A program made the translations under genes and the position numbers. Positions 8,941-18,363 of a DNA stretch of 64,000 nt are shown here, in pieces. This stretch comes from Hormiphora californensis. Lineage: Eukaryota > Ctenophora > Tentaculata > Cydippida > Pleurobrachiidae. The notes beneath the pieces were generated by a model. The model was not told the DNA's origin. It did no database searches and saw only the letters and a program-made list of their open reading frames with translations. The stretch is taken from the NCBI GenBank assembly GCA_020137815.1, contig CM035360.1, positions 563,001 to 627,000 of the forward strand, written 5' to 3'. How positions within the stretch are numbered: position 1 is the stretch's first letter; each line of letters opens with the position of its first letter.

Positions 8941-11900
8941 TTACGATTTTCGTCGGCCGACAATATGAACCATACTTCTCGATTTGTACTCCACTGAGTC
9001 CAAACTGAGTCCATCAGGAGGTTGTCTAACCAGCCCACTCTCACTTCTAATAGGATCCTGGTCAACAATGGCCCCAGATCCCAACTTGAACACATCACTA
9101 TCATGCGCCACAGCGGTGGGAATGTTTGATAGAGTCCTGGTTGTCATGGTAACTGGAGGCCCCGCAATGGACAGAGTTGAGAGGTCCAGAGATGCGGGGT
9201 GGTAGGTTGAGTGGTAGTTATATAGGTTGCCATGGTGATGTGATCCCTTACACCAACCGTGGAAGATAACTTTACTGGTTGACTCTGTTCTGGAGGACGC
9301 CACAACGGACAAATGGGTGGGAACAAGGAGGTACTTGGAAGATTCTCCAAACCCTGCAGATGAGCCCTTTCCACTTCCACTTCCACTACCACTACCACTA
9401 CCACTACCACTACCACTTCCACTTCCACCTCCACCTTCACTACCACCACCACTACCTCCGCCACTTCCACTTCCCTTTGGGCATTTTACGTTGCCTTGGA
9501 GACCGAGTCCTTGGTACCCTAACTTCTTGTTACCCGACCCTTTATACAACCTGCACTGTAGCACCCTCCAGTCCACATACCCGGACACCTTGGCCTTTAT
9601 GGTCCTGCCCCGGTTAGGAATAAGCAGCATTACCTGATCAAACTTCCTGCCTTCAGGAGGGGACTCTGCCCTCTGTTTCTCTACCCTCAGTGAGCTGAAT
9701 TTGATATACTGCATGGAGAGTTGCTGAACACCATGTACATCTCTGTGCAGCATTACGTAACCAATGTTAGGGGTGGAACGCTGTTCTCCTATAATGGTCC
9801 TCATAGTGAAACTGTTGAAAACATCAACATTCATTTTCAGTTTCCGTTGCTCTGGTGACTTGACTTCAGGGGGCACCGTGCTGAGCAGGGTGGCTGTTGA
9901 TTTTAGGACGGGTGAGAGAGAGAAGGATGAGAGGGATGGAGATGGAGGAGAACCAGCACGAGATCCTGATATCTCTGGAACAAGTTTAGGTGAAGGTTTT
10001 GCTCGTTGGAAGTAGTGGGTTCCGTGGATGAACCGTGTGGTAACCCACCCCACCATCTGAACCGGCTGACTACCTGTCCCATGGTAGAGTTTGAAGGTGG
10101 GTGACTTGTTGGTGTGTTCTGTAACAACTCTGTATCTACCACCACTACCTCCCCTTCCCTTGACCACGCTCCGAGTTGATAGGACCACCTTAACCAGCTG
10201 CTTTACAACTGCCTTCTCTTCTTGGAGACGGGGTGTAAATGCAACTAGGTTGGTTTGACTATAAGGTTTTATAGGAACGATCTTGATCCTTGTATTTGGA
10301 ACAGGGAATTTGGTTGCCCGGGAGTGAATCTTGGTAACCATGGTAACACGAGGACGTCTGAAGTGTGCCGCTCGGAACACAACACCAGTTAACCTATTGA
10401 TACTAGCCATTCCTGTTGTCTTGGCAGGATTTTTCCTGGAAGTTATCCAAGTTTTCCTGCCAGGTATCTTGACAGCCTTGCCCCAGGAATGTTTCATGGA
10501 TCTAATTGTCACCTGCTTCAACTCCACCACCCCACCTTGGAACTCTGAATGCGTTGCTATGGTGTACAAATACTTCCTGACCTTGGTGATCTTAAGAAGT
10601 GTGGTTGCCACGGTTACTAACCGTTTCGCAGGGGCGCCCTTTTTGTGTGAGACAGATACCATGGCAACCCTGATACCCTTGGCAAACTGGAGTCTTCCTT
10701 GGACCTCCCAGGATCGATGTGTGATCCACTTAGTATCAGGTCTGTATGTGATGTGGGGCCATTTCCAGAACCGTCTCTTTGGTGATGTTTCTGAACTGAG
10801 AGTCAGCATTATAGGGACTACTTGTTTCACCTTCATTATCGTCTTTCTGTTCCATCTAGTCCATGCCCTGGCTGATTTGTATTTGTGGGTCACTAAAGAG
10901 TCCGTTCCTGAGGATTGTTTGAAAGAGAACAAGTTGAGGTCTCTCTTGAATCCCAAAAGCCTAGCTAGCCTCTTTCTATCCAGTTTGAACACCCTCCCAG
11001 CCTGTAGAACCCTACTTTCCCCAGCCAGTTGAACTGTAAGATGGTGCGATGTGTGGGTGTACCGGACCCACATTATAGGACCATCATTAATTTCAACTCC
11101 TCCTGTTGTCATAGGGAACTTCCTCTCTACTGGATCAATCAAACACTCCTCAATCCACCCCTCAGTGCGTGTTACTGAGAAGATGTAACGGTCAAGATGC
11201 CGTGTCGCACTCTCACGATCTGTTACCACGACAACCCAGGGGGTGTGTTTAGTTTTCCGAGGTATAACCGCCACTTTGACTGGTTTACCGGCTGTAACCA
11301 GCAGGATAGCAACACGGTGCCGAGATCGGGCCTTGGCGGTAAAGGTTGTCTGGGTTACTGTGACAGAAAAGGAGAGGGTTGTCATGTGGCCCATCTCATG
11401 CTCCTCTCTGGTTCTGATACTCATCTGAACAGCCTGCTTGTGGGAGTAGGTGCCCACCCCGGTGTAAGATTCATCCAGGGTGACAGAAAATGCCAGACGG
11501 ATTCCGGTGTCGGATGCTAAGCGACCCCACTGGTACAGGAAATCTGTTGATTGGACGCCCTTGAAGGTTTTACTAATGATGGTGTAACGCAATCTGGAGA
11601 GTTTGGAATGAAGGGCGTTAGCAACGGTTGCTAGGAATCGAGAATGTTGTGTTGTCATGACATTCACTCTTGTATCCGCACTGTACTCAATAGCCTTTTT
11701 AGGTTCTGTTTCGTAGAACGATTGTAACCGTTTTCCCAACACCTCCTCCTCTTCATCTAACGCGGTGAAATATAGTTTGTGTGTTGCCGTTGAGAACACT
11801 AGAACTTTAATCACTCTCTTCTCACTCCCTGTCTCTCTGACTACCCTTCGACTCTCTATCGTCCCTGTTTTTAGTGCAGTAACGGTGGTATGAGAGTGCA

Positions 11901-14900
11901 TGGTAGTTGTATAACCAAGACGACCAGCTCCCTCCCACCATCCCACACTAAACCTCTGGTGTGTGGTGGAGCCTACTTTCACTCTATAGAAGATCTCCAG
12001 CATCTTTCCCGCCTCTAACTCCGACAGTAACTCCAGGGTGAGAGTTTTGGCTTTTCCAACTTTGTGAGTGTTCACAGCCCGGATATAAGTGATATCGTTG
12101 GTGATACCGAATGTTAGTCTCACGGCCTCGTTACCGCGTGACAGATCACGCGTGAGAACACCAAACCGCTCGTAATTTTGTACATCGGTCGCAAAGTTAC
12201 GCGTTAGTCCCCGATACTCCTGGGAATGTTTCGTTGCTATGGAAACAGTGTTGCTAAGACGGACAGGCCAGAATTGATTCTTATTGTTCGTCATGTAATG
12301 AGATTGCTCCACGTGATGAGGTGCCGTTATCTCGAATCTTGTTCTCATGACAACCATCTGTTTATCAACGGTCAAATGATCACTCGCCACGTAGTTAGCG
12401 GTAACCAAGGCAACGAATTCTTGTACTATGGTAACCAGTTTGTCTGTCCCTTTGTCCCGTGTCACCCTGTATCTTCTCTGAGATGCTACCTTGAGAGAGG
12501 TGATCTGCATTTGGGATGTCAGCCCTGATCTCCAGGATACGAGACTACCAGACACGACACGATATCGATTATACGAACTCTCAGTCGATAGAGTCACACT
12601 ATGGCTATGGAAGATGGTTAGTAGGATGGTGATAGTTTCGAATGAAGTTTGAAATCTTTTCTCAACGTACTGAATCTTCTTGTCTCCTAACGTCTCAACA
12701 CTGTCTTTAGCGACACGAGAGCCCAGGTACCGTTGAGCGGACCATCTCTTACCACCCTCAAATGAAACAACTTCAAATCTCAGTCCCAGGTGTTGGCGAG
12801 TCTTGAAACCTGCTCCAAACCTTTGTTTTTGGAACACCATCTCAACTCGTTGTGTGATTTGCCTCGCTCTCCTATCTCCATGGAGAATAGCTGCGTTGCT
12901 ATGGTGACTGTAGGTATAGGTCAGATGCTTCTTAGCACCTATACGGTGAGTAACTGTTATGTCCATGGTTGTTCCAGCAGTAAATTCACTCTTCCCTACC
13001 ACATACCCAACTAGTACCACTGCACCCTCTACCTCCACCAGAGTTTGAAGCAGCTCGGAATCTTCGTGACGAACTACCAACAACTTCCCAGTTTTCCCAA
13101 CTTTCCTTCTGGCCAGGGTGAACAGAGTTCCGGTTGCTAGGAAACCAATAGTAGCACCTGTACCAGTTGTAACCCTTCCATACCCGTAATGTACAGCGAG
13201 GATCCTCTGAGATACACCAATAATTGTCATCTCGTGTTTACCTTCAACCTCATACTCGCTATCAGCAGCATGATGCCACACCTTCTGTAATGTCTTCATT
13301 GCTGTATCTACATGCCCCGTCTCCATGGTTACTGCTCGGAGATGTCTGGAGATGCCCCATCGTTTCCTGGACAACTGGTCTATCACTAGGAACCGGTGAG
13401 TCATGAAATAACGATATTGGAAGGAGACTGTAGTTTTACCCCGTATAGCTTGTGTGCTAAGGTATAATCCCTGTCTTTTGTAAGTAGTGAAAGTTGTAGT
13501 TTTATGGTTAACGGTCATGTAATGAGACTTCTGTTTAGTGTGTTTATCCTCCGTCTTGTGTCCTGTCCTCAAGATTATCTCTCTGTACTCAATAAGAAGA
13601 GAATCCCTTGTCTGGTATTGTTCAACTAGCACAACACCATAAGCGAATGCCTGGAGGACCCTCACTCCAACCCTCTCCTCCTCTCCAGCCAAGACCTTCC
13701 TGATGATCTGGGTAGTATGGGCAGTGATCCCAAAGTCCCATACTCTCGTCCTGTACCGGGTCTGGACACCCCTCTCCCACCATCTAGCTCTACTGTAACT
13801 TGTATCGGAGGTGGTGACCCCGGTAGTAGAGTGGGAGAGGGTCTGGACATGGGCTGCTTCCAGCGAGTACTGGTATGTTACCATCCAGAACAACACTGCA
13901 GTGTGAAGTTCAGATGTTGTCAGACCATTTTCTGTTATAGTTTGAACCTTTTCCAACCGATACGCAACGTGTCGATCCCGTGCTCCACCAGCCACTGCAA
14001 GGAATATATCAATCTTGATCTGCCTGAACTTGAAAGCGATATTGAGCCTCTGAAGGATCACCTTGGTAGTTGTATCAAGTTTGGAGTGACGTGTGAGATC
14101 TCGGAAATGATCCCTTACTATAACCCTGTGGGATGAATCAAACTTGGTCTTGGTGTGGCGTCTCTCCGTTGCTATGGCAATCACAACTTGACTCCATGAT
14201 ATCTGTTCTAACTCCACACCTCTCACTCCTTCCCAGTGTTTCACAAAGGTAGATTTCCTAAAATCTCGGACCACTCCCAGGAAATCATCCTTCCTGTACA
14301 CCACATGAATCTTGTTTTGATGCTTCACAGTTCGATGAAAAGACAGCATTAACCTCTCCACTACAAGCTGGTACATCTCACCCTGCCTCCGGGTTATATG
14401 CCGTGAGAGACGTTCAAACTCACGGACAGATCGGGTCACATATCTGACATGTGATCTCTTGAGAGTATGACCAGGTTCAGTTGTAAATGTGTATTGAAGG
14501 ATAATCTCTTTGTACCCAGTAAACCGCTCAATGACACCACTCTCATCCTTCCTAACTGCCACCCCTGTTCTGTGCCTATCATACACTATGATACGGGTCC
14601 ACCTGAACGTGTCAACTGTAAAGGGTGTCACATGGAATTGACGTGGTTGGGTTCGTGTGTATTTGTACCGTTGAAGGTCGACAATAACTTTGCGGACCGT
14701 ATCGTCCCGGTAACGAGATTTCACCACTTTTGACTCTGTGATGGGGACCTGGCGGGTGAAGAATCGAAGGGTGTGCCGAGGCTCAATGGTGTATCTGGAT
14801 ACCTTGACTTGGGGCTTCTCGAGTTTATTGCTGATTACTACAGTCTCTGTGTTCCTCTGTCTATCACTTTTAACCGTCATTTTACCGGTCACATACTGAA

Positions 14901-17900
14901 GATGGAGGGTCTCCCTACTGAATGTAACTATCCTGCGAACCACTCTGAAGTGCTGATGAAGTTTGATCCCCCTGTAGGGGTCCTCTCTACTTTTCTCCCT
15001 AGTGGTAGTAGACAGGAGGTCCTCTTCAGGGGATATGTTGGTGCGAGGAGGAGGGGTTGAGATAGAGGCCGTTAGATGCAGATACGGGGGAATGTCGGTG
15101 TGATGTGTGGTAATTGGGTGGAAGTATCTCTTCCCCACCATGTGTATAACGGAACTCTGCACGTGTGATGTCACGAAGAATGCCAACATCACAGGTATAA
15201 CCGGCTCCATCTCCCCAGACATTCTCCAAGTTAGCGTCATGGCTGGGGTCCGGCTGCTATCCAACCTTGTTCTCCCCAAGACAACCTCTCTCACATCACC
15301 AACCAGTTTGATCTTGTTGGGTCGGAGGATGCTGGATCCAGGTACTGCTGGTAAGATATATCTCCTGCTGTAGAATGAGAGGGAGAGGATGTGGGGTGGT
15401 GTCCGTCTGTACCCCGTCCTGATATTAGGTATGGTGAGTTGTCTTGTTATTACCAACACGTCCCTCTGGTAGGGGTTATGGACTAAGTGGTGGACTCGGA
15501 AATTAAAGGTTGGATCCCAAGAGATATGTCCCTGGGTGACCACTAGGAGCCGCTGTGTGTAAAGGGTGAATTTGATGGGTGAGGCTATGAACCGACCAAC
15601 TAGAACTAAGTGGCGACGTTTAGGAGTAGCACCTAGCACTGAAAGCCGGTAAGTTAGAGTCCCTGGCCGGTAAGTTCCTGGTCGGTAATATTGAGATCCT
15701 GGTCGGTATTTTTGAGATCCTGGCCGGTAGAACATTGAACCAGGCTGATAATTTTGTGTTCCATGCTGGTAAGTTCCTGGTCGGTAATTCTGTGAACCTG
15801 GCCGGTAATTCTGTGAACCTGGCCGGTAAGTCTGTGAACCTGGCCGGTAAGTCTGTGAACCAGGCCGGAAAGTTTGTGAACCTGGCCGGTAAGTCTGTGA
15901 ACCTGGCCGGTAAGTCTGTGAACCTGGCCGGTAAGTCTGTGAACCTGGCCGGAAAGTCTGTGAACCAGGTCGGAAAGTCTGAGATCCAGGCTGGAAAGTC
16001 TGTGAACCAGGTTTTGCACGGTCTGGTGGTGACCCAACTGACTCGCTTCTCAGATCGGGTCCCCAAAATGGCTGAACAACTATCTCACTATACGCCACGT
16101 AGGAGAGAGTGTGGGAGTCAATAGTAGTTGAATAACTAGTTGGTATTGGGGGGAGTTGATCCATAATAATCCTAACCCATATCCTCTCCCAATATATAGT
16201 CATGGTGACGGGGTGGGAATCATAGTACCCAATCAGAGAGGGATACTGGGGCAGGATAGTCCATCTCATTCTCCAGGTGAACCTTTTCAACCTAATGACG
16301 TCACGTGGCCAATACGTCACACCCGTCCTATAGTTCATGTTATAGTACGTCATGAAGATGACAGGGTCGAAGATGTAGAAGGGGTAGTTCCAGATGGTAA
16401 AGGTGTTTAGTGTTGGCATGGACCAGGAGTATGGACCCCAGAACCCGTGTATACAAAACCATCCAGACCGCTTGAAGATATTCAACTCTCCACTATCACT
16501 ACTAGGTAGACCAGGGCACTGGAATGTTGGGGATCGGAGTGTCCGGGGATGGAACTTGGTGGTCCGACATGGGCCATAAGACCCCCGAACCGAAGATCTC
16601 ATTTTGGTTTTGTACTGCCTGTGAAGGAAGTGAAGCGTGGAAGACAGCTCCATTCTTGGTGTGAATCTTTGTCGCTTAGTAACCGATAGTAACCGCCTAA
16701 CAACGGCTGTTGCTGCGGCATCCAGCCTGGCCACCTTTTCCTCATCTTCTGTTGCTTGGGCAGCCTGTCTGATCCTGGTTATCAGGGACCTACTATGGAA
16801 CTTCCTAAATGTATGCCTCCTCTCGATCCCAGGATCTCGTGTCCGAATCATGGGAAAGGTGACCAGTCTGACTATCCCAATAGTAACCTCCCACCTGACC
16901 ATCTTCTGGGCACCTGTTTTGAGGCTGCCAACTTGGTGGAGATGGGTCAGCTCCCCATCTACCACGTACCACGGTCCAGGGATGGAGAATGAGGTTAGAT
17001 GGACACGTGGCAATAAGGGCATGTTCCGTGTCCACCATGTCCTAACCCCATACCTCCGACCCAGTTCCACCTCAGGGTTCCAGGTTGGTAGAGTGTGGAG
17101 GGTGAGGTCTAACAATACGACCATACTGTGAGAGTTTTCTGAGACTGAGGCAAGGATGGGGATCCATTGGTAGACAATGTGTACCACTGCAAAACTCCAT
17201 TGACCCGTGTATCGCTGCTTTAGACTCATTGCTTTCACACTGTACACAGACAGTTCTTTGTCCATATCGTTGGATAGCTCAAACCGGCGAGTTGTCTCTC
17301 CACCAGCGATAACTTTGCAGTTTTTAGAATCCTGGACCCCAAAGGGAATGCCATTTATGTTGCTCTGACCACAATTTTTATACAAATGGGAAATGGCCAT
17401 TGCTTGCATTTTAATCTTAGCACTTATTTTCCGTCTTGCGTGAAAGTCCGCCGATATGACTTGTGACGTTAGTGCGGTGAGTTTACGGAATTTGTGCTCC
17501 TTCATAAATCTCATCATCACCTTGGTAACAACAGGGCGCTTCCTGTGAGCTGCCAGTACTGTCGCTGCCAGGCCCCGCTGTTCAGTGTAGAATGCAGCTG
17601 ATGAGAAGGTCACGTGATGGTACATCTTCACATCAGAGTGCATTATAAACACTATTCTGTGAAGATTGAGGGTGATAGCAATGGTCTGGGAGACTGGGTA
17701 ATCAGGTGCTGCGGTGATCTGGGTGATCCTCACCATCCTAATCCTCCTAGTTCTCTCTGAACTGACTCCATACCACATATTATCCCTTCTACTATCCCAC
17801 TGGGTGAGCTGGTGACGCTCCCAGAACGAAGATTGGGTGTTCCTGATGCGGTATTTGTGTTTGATATCCATGAAGACTGTTGCCATGGTAACGTATTGAC

Positions 17901-18282
17901 GGACATTGACCGTTACTAGCCGGGGAAATGTCTCCAGCATGGTCGTGTAGCCATGGTAGGTGAAGGAAAGGACTTCATCCTGAGTGGATGGGTAGGGTGT
18001 GGCAAGATAGCTCCTCTTACAGCGAGACAGCCCTGTTTTTGTAGAAAGGTATTTTGATGAAGAAGTAGGGAACTTGTGTCTTGGGTCTCTGAGATAGGAT
18101 GGTGGGTAGCCGTACACGTGAGACACCACACAGATAGTGTGAACTTGTTCTTTCTCCACAACATTTGATGAATCTTTTTGATCACTACTTCCAGACGTGT
18201 CGTCTTGATCAATTACTTGGTAACGATTTTTTTCATTTTCATCATGATCATCTTCTTCCTTAGACGTCATCATCATCATCAC
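8941..18282 (-). CDS. Locus C tail: giant basic repeat protein, about 3114 aa
   Basis: One uninterrupted 9.3-kb frame; first ATG cluster at 18271-18282. In order: an acidic Ser/Asp start (EEDDHDENEK); beta-rich sequence with VTMATV; a CIHGFWGPYSW...IWN block near residue 620 shared with genes B and A; a YRPGSQT heptapeptide array (residues about 755-880); about 1900 residues of Arg/Lys/His/Thr/Val-rich repeats with recurring turns such as TEPGHT and REEHEMGHM; a Gly/Ser linker (near residue 2950); and a C-terminal region ending VHIVGRRKS. No transmembrane helix or known catalytic motif was seen. The length without any stop proves coding constraint. The head gene ends 81 bp upstream and may be joined to it (two or three frame changes lie between). 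Function unknown; a structural, extracellular or matrix role is only a guess. Confidence 0.75.
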   Translation of the reverse strand: MMMMMTSKEEDDHDENEKNRYQVIDQDDTSGSSDQKDSSNVVEKEQVHTICVVSHVYGYPPSYLRDPRHKFPTSSSKYLSTKTGLSRCKRSYLATPYPSTQDEVLSFTYHGYTTMLETFPRLVTVNVRQYVTMATVFMDIKHKYRIRNTQSSFWERHQLTQWDSRRDNMWYGVSSERTRRIRMVRITQITAAPDYPVSQTIAITLNLHRIVFIMHSDVKMYHHVTFSSAAFYTEQRGLAATVLAAHRKRPVVTKVMMRFMKEHKFRKLTALTSQVISADFHARRKISAKIKMQAMAISHLYKNCGQSNINGIPFGVQDSKNCKVIAGGETTRRFELSNDMDKELSVYSVKAMSLKQRYTGQWSFAVVHIVYQWIPILASVSENSHSMVVLLDLTLHTLPTWNPEVELGRRYGVRTWWTRNMPLLPRVHLTSFSIPGPWYVVDGELTHLHQVGSLKTGAQKMVRWEVTIGIVRLVTFPMIRTRDPGIERRHTFRKFHSRSLITRIRQAAQATEDEEKVARLDAAATAVVRRLLSVTKRQRFTPRMELSSTLHFLHRQYKTKMRSSVRGSYGPCRTTKFHPRTLRSPTFQCPGLPSSDSGELNIFKRSGWFCIHGFWGPYSWSMPTLNTFTIWNYPFYIFDPVIFMTYYNMNYRTGVTYWPRDVIRLKRFTWRMRWTILPQYPSLIGYYDSHPVTMTIYWERIWVRIIMDQLPPIPTSYSTTIDSHTLSYVAYSEIVVQPFWGPDLRSESVGSPPDRAKPGSQTFQPGSQTFRPGSQTFRPGSQTYRPGSQTYRPGSQTYRPGSQTFRPGSQTYRPGSQTYRPGSQNYRPGSQNYRPGTYQHGTQNYQPGSMFYRPGSQKYRPGSQYYRPGTYRPGTLTYRLSVLGATPKRRHLVLVGRFIASPIKFTLYTQRLLVVTQGHISWDPTFNFRVHHLVHNPYQRDVLVITRQLTIPNIRTGYRRTPPHILSLSFYSRRYILPAVPGSSILRPNKIKLVGDVREVVLGRTRLDSSRTPAMTLTWRMSGEMEPVIPVMLAFFVTSHVQSSVIHMVGKRYFHPITTHHTDIPPYLHLTASISTPPPRTNISPEEDLLSTTTREKSREDPYRGIKLHQHFRVVRRIVTFSRETLHLQYVTGKMTVKSDRQRNTETVVISNKLEKPQVKVSRYTIEPRHTLRFFTRQVPITESKVVKSRYRDDTVRKVIVDLQRYKYTRTQPRQFHVTPFTVDTFRWTRIIVYDRHRTGVAVRKDESGVIERFTGYKEIILQYTFTTEPGHTLKRSHVRYVTRSVREFERLSRHITRRQGEMYQLVVERLMLSFHRTVKHQNKIHVVYRKDDFLGVVRDFRKSTFVKHWEGVRGVELEQISWSQVVIAIATERRHTKTKFDSSHRVIVRDHFRDLTRHSKLDTTTKVILQRLNIAFKFRQIKIDIFLAVAGGARDRHVAYRLEKVQTITENGLTTSELHTAVLFWMVTYQYSLEAAHVQTLSHSTTGVTTSDTSYSRARWWERGVQTRYRTRVWDFGITAHTTQIIRKVLAGEEERVGVRVLQAFAYGVVLVEQYQTRDSLLIEYREIILRTGHKTEDKHTKQKSHYMTVNHKTTTFTTYKRQGLYLSTQAIRGKTTVSFQYRYFMTHRFLVIDQLSRKRWGISRHLRAVTMETGHVDTAMKTLQKVWHHAADSEYEVEGKHEMTIIGVSQRILAVHYGYGRVTTGTGATIGFLATGTLFTLARRKVGKTGKLLVVRHEDSELLQTLVEVEGAVVLVGYVVGKSEFTAGTTMDITVTHRIGAKKHLTYTYSHHSNAAILHGDRRARQITQRVEMVFQKQRFGAGFKTRQHLGLRFEVVSFEGGKRWSAQRYLGSRVAKDSVETLGDKKIQYVEKRFQTSFETITILLTIFHSHSVTLSTESSYNRYRVVSGSLVSWRSGLTSQMQITSLKVASQRRYRVTRDKGTDKLVTIVQEFVALVTANYVASDHLTVDKQMVVMRTRFEITAPHHVEQSHYMTNNKNQFWPVRLSNTVSIATKHSQEYRGLTRNFATDVQNYERFGVLTRDLSRGNEAVRLTFGITNDITYIRAVNTHKVGKAKTLTLELLSELEAGKMLEIFYRVKVGSTTHQRFSVGWWEGAGRLGYTTTMHSHTTVTALKTGTIESRRVVRETGSEKRVIKVLVFSTATHKLYFTALDEEEEVLGKRLQSFYETEPKKAIEYSADTRVNVMTTQHSRFLATVANALHSKLSRLRYTIISKTFKGVQSTDFLYQWGRLASDTGIRLAFSVTLDESYTGVGTYSHKQAVQMSIRTREEHEMGHMTTLSFSVTVTQTTFTAKARSRHRVAILLVTAGKPVKVAVIPRKTKHTPWVVVVTDRESATRHLDRYIFSVTRTEGWIEECLIDPVERKFPMTTGGVEINDGPIMWVRYTHTSHHLTVQLAGESRVLQAGRVFKLDRKRLARLLGFKRDLNLFSFKQSSGTDSLVTHKYKSARAWTRWNRKTIMKVKQVVPIMLTLSSETSPKRRFWKWPHITYRPDTKWITHRSWEVQGRLQFAKGIRVAMVSVSHKKGAPAKRLVTVATTLLKITKVRKYLYTIATHSEFQGGVVELKQVTIRSMKHSWGKAVKIPGRKTWITSRKNPAKTTGMASINRLTGVVFRAAHFRRPRVTMVTKIHSRATKFPVPNTRIKIVPIKPYSQTNLVAFTPRLQEEKAVVKQLVKVVLSTRSVVKGRGGSGGRYRVVTEHTNKSPTFKLYHGTGSQPVQMVGWVTTRFIHGTHYFQRAKPSPKLVPEISGSRAGSPPSPSLSSFSLSPVLKSTATLLSTVPPEVKSPEQRKLKMNVDVFNSFTMRTIIGEQRSTPNIGYVMLHRDVHGVQQLSMQYIKFSSLRVEKQRAESPPEGRKFDQVMLLIPNRGRTIKAKVSGYVDWRVLQCRLYKGSGNKKLGYQGLGLQGNVKCPKGSGSGGGSGGGSEGGGGSGSGSGSGSGSGSGSGSGKGSSAGFGESSKYLLVPTHLSVVASSRTESTSKVIFHGWCKGSHHHGNLYNYHSTYHPASLDLSTLSIAGPPVTMTTRTLSNIPTAVAHDSDVFKLGSGAIVDQDPIRSESGLVRQPPDGLSLDSVEYKSRSMVHIVGRRKS
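9365..9477 (-). repeat. Gly-Ser coding repeat in the locus C tail
   Basis: A 6-bp repeat (CCACTA/CCACTT on the + strand) encodes a run of Gly-Ser dipeptides about 160 residues before the stop. Genes B and A carry Gly/Lys/Ser or Gly/Ser linkers at the same place. Confidence 0.9.
15648..16013 (-). repeat. 21-bp coding minisatellite: YRPGSQT heptapeptide array
   Basis: About 15 copies of a heptapeptide, PGSQTYR with F/Y and T/N variants, from a 21-bp unit containing GGCCGGTAAGTCTGTGAACC on the + strand. Copies at the 15.7-kb end are shorter and diverged. All copies keep the frame. Confidence 0.95.
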
Positions 18283-18363
18283 CCAGGTCGTTATCACCAC
18301 TGTTGAGATTCTTCATTTTGGTTAACATCATGGCTCTCATCTACTCCAACTTTACCATCTTTC

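Noticed and set aside
9279-17131. Many open frames on the + strand opposite the giant genes (for example 10331-11032)
   Set aside because: They are antisense shadows of the long minus-strand frames, lack splice signals and homology, and are broken up while the minus frame is continuous.
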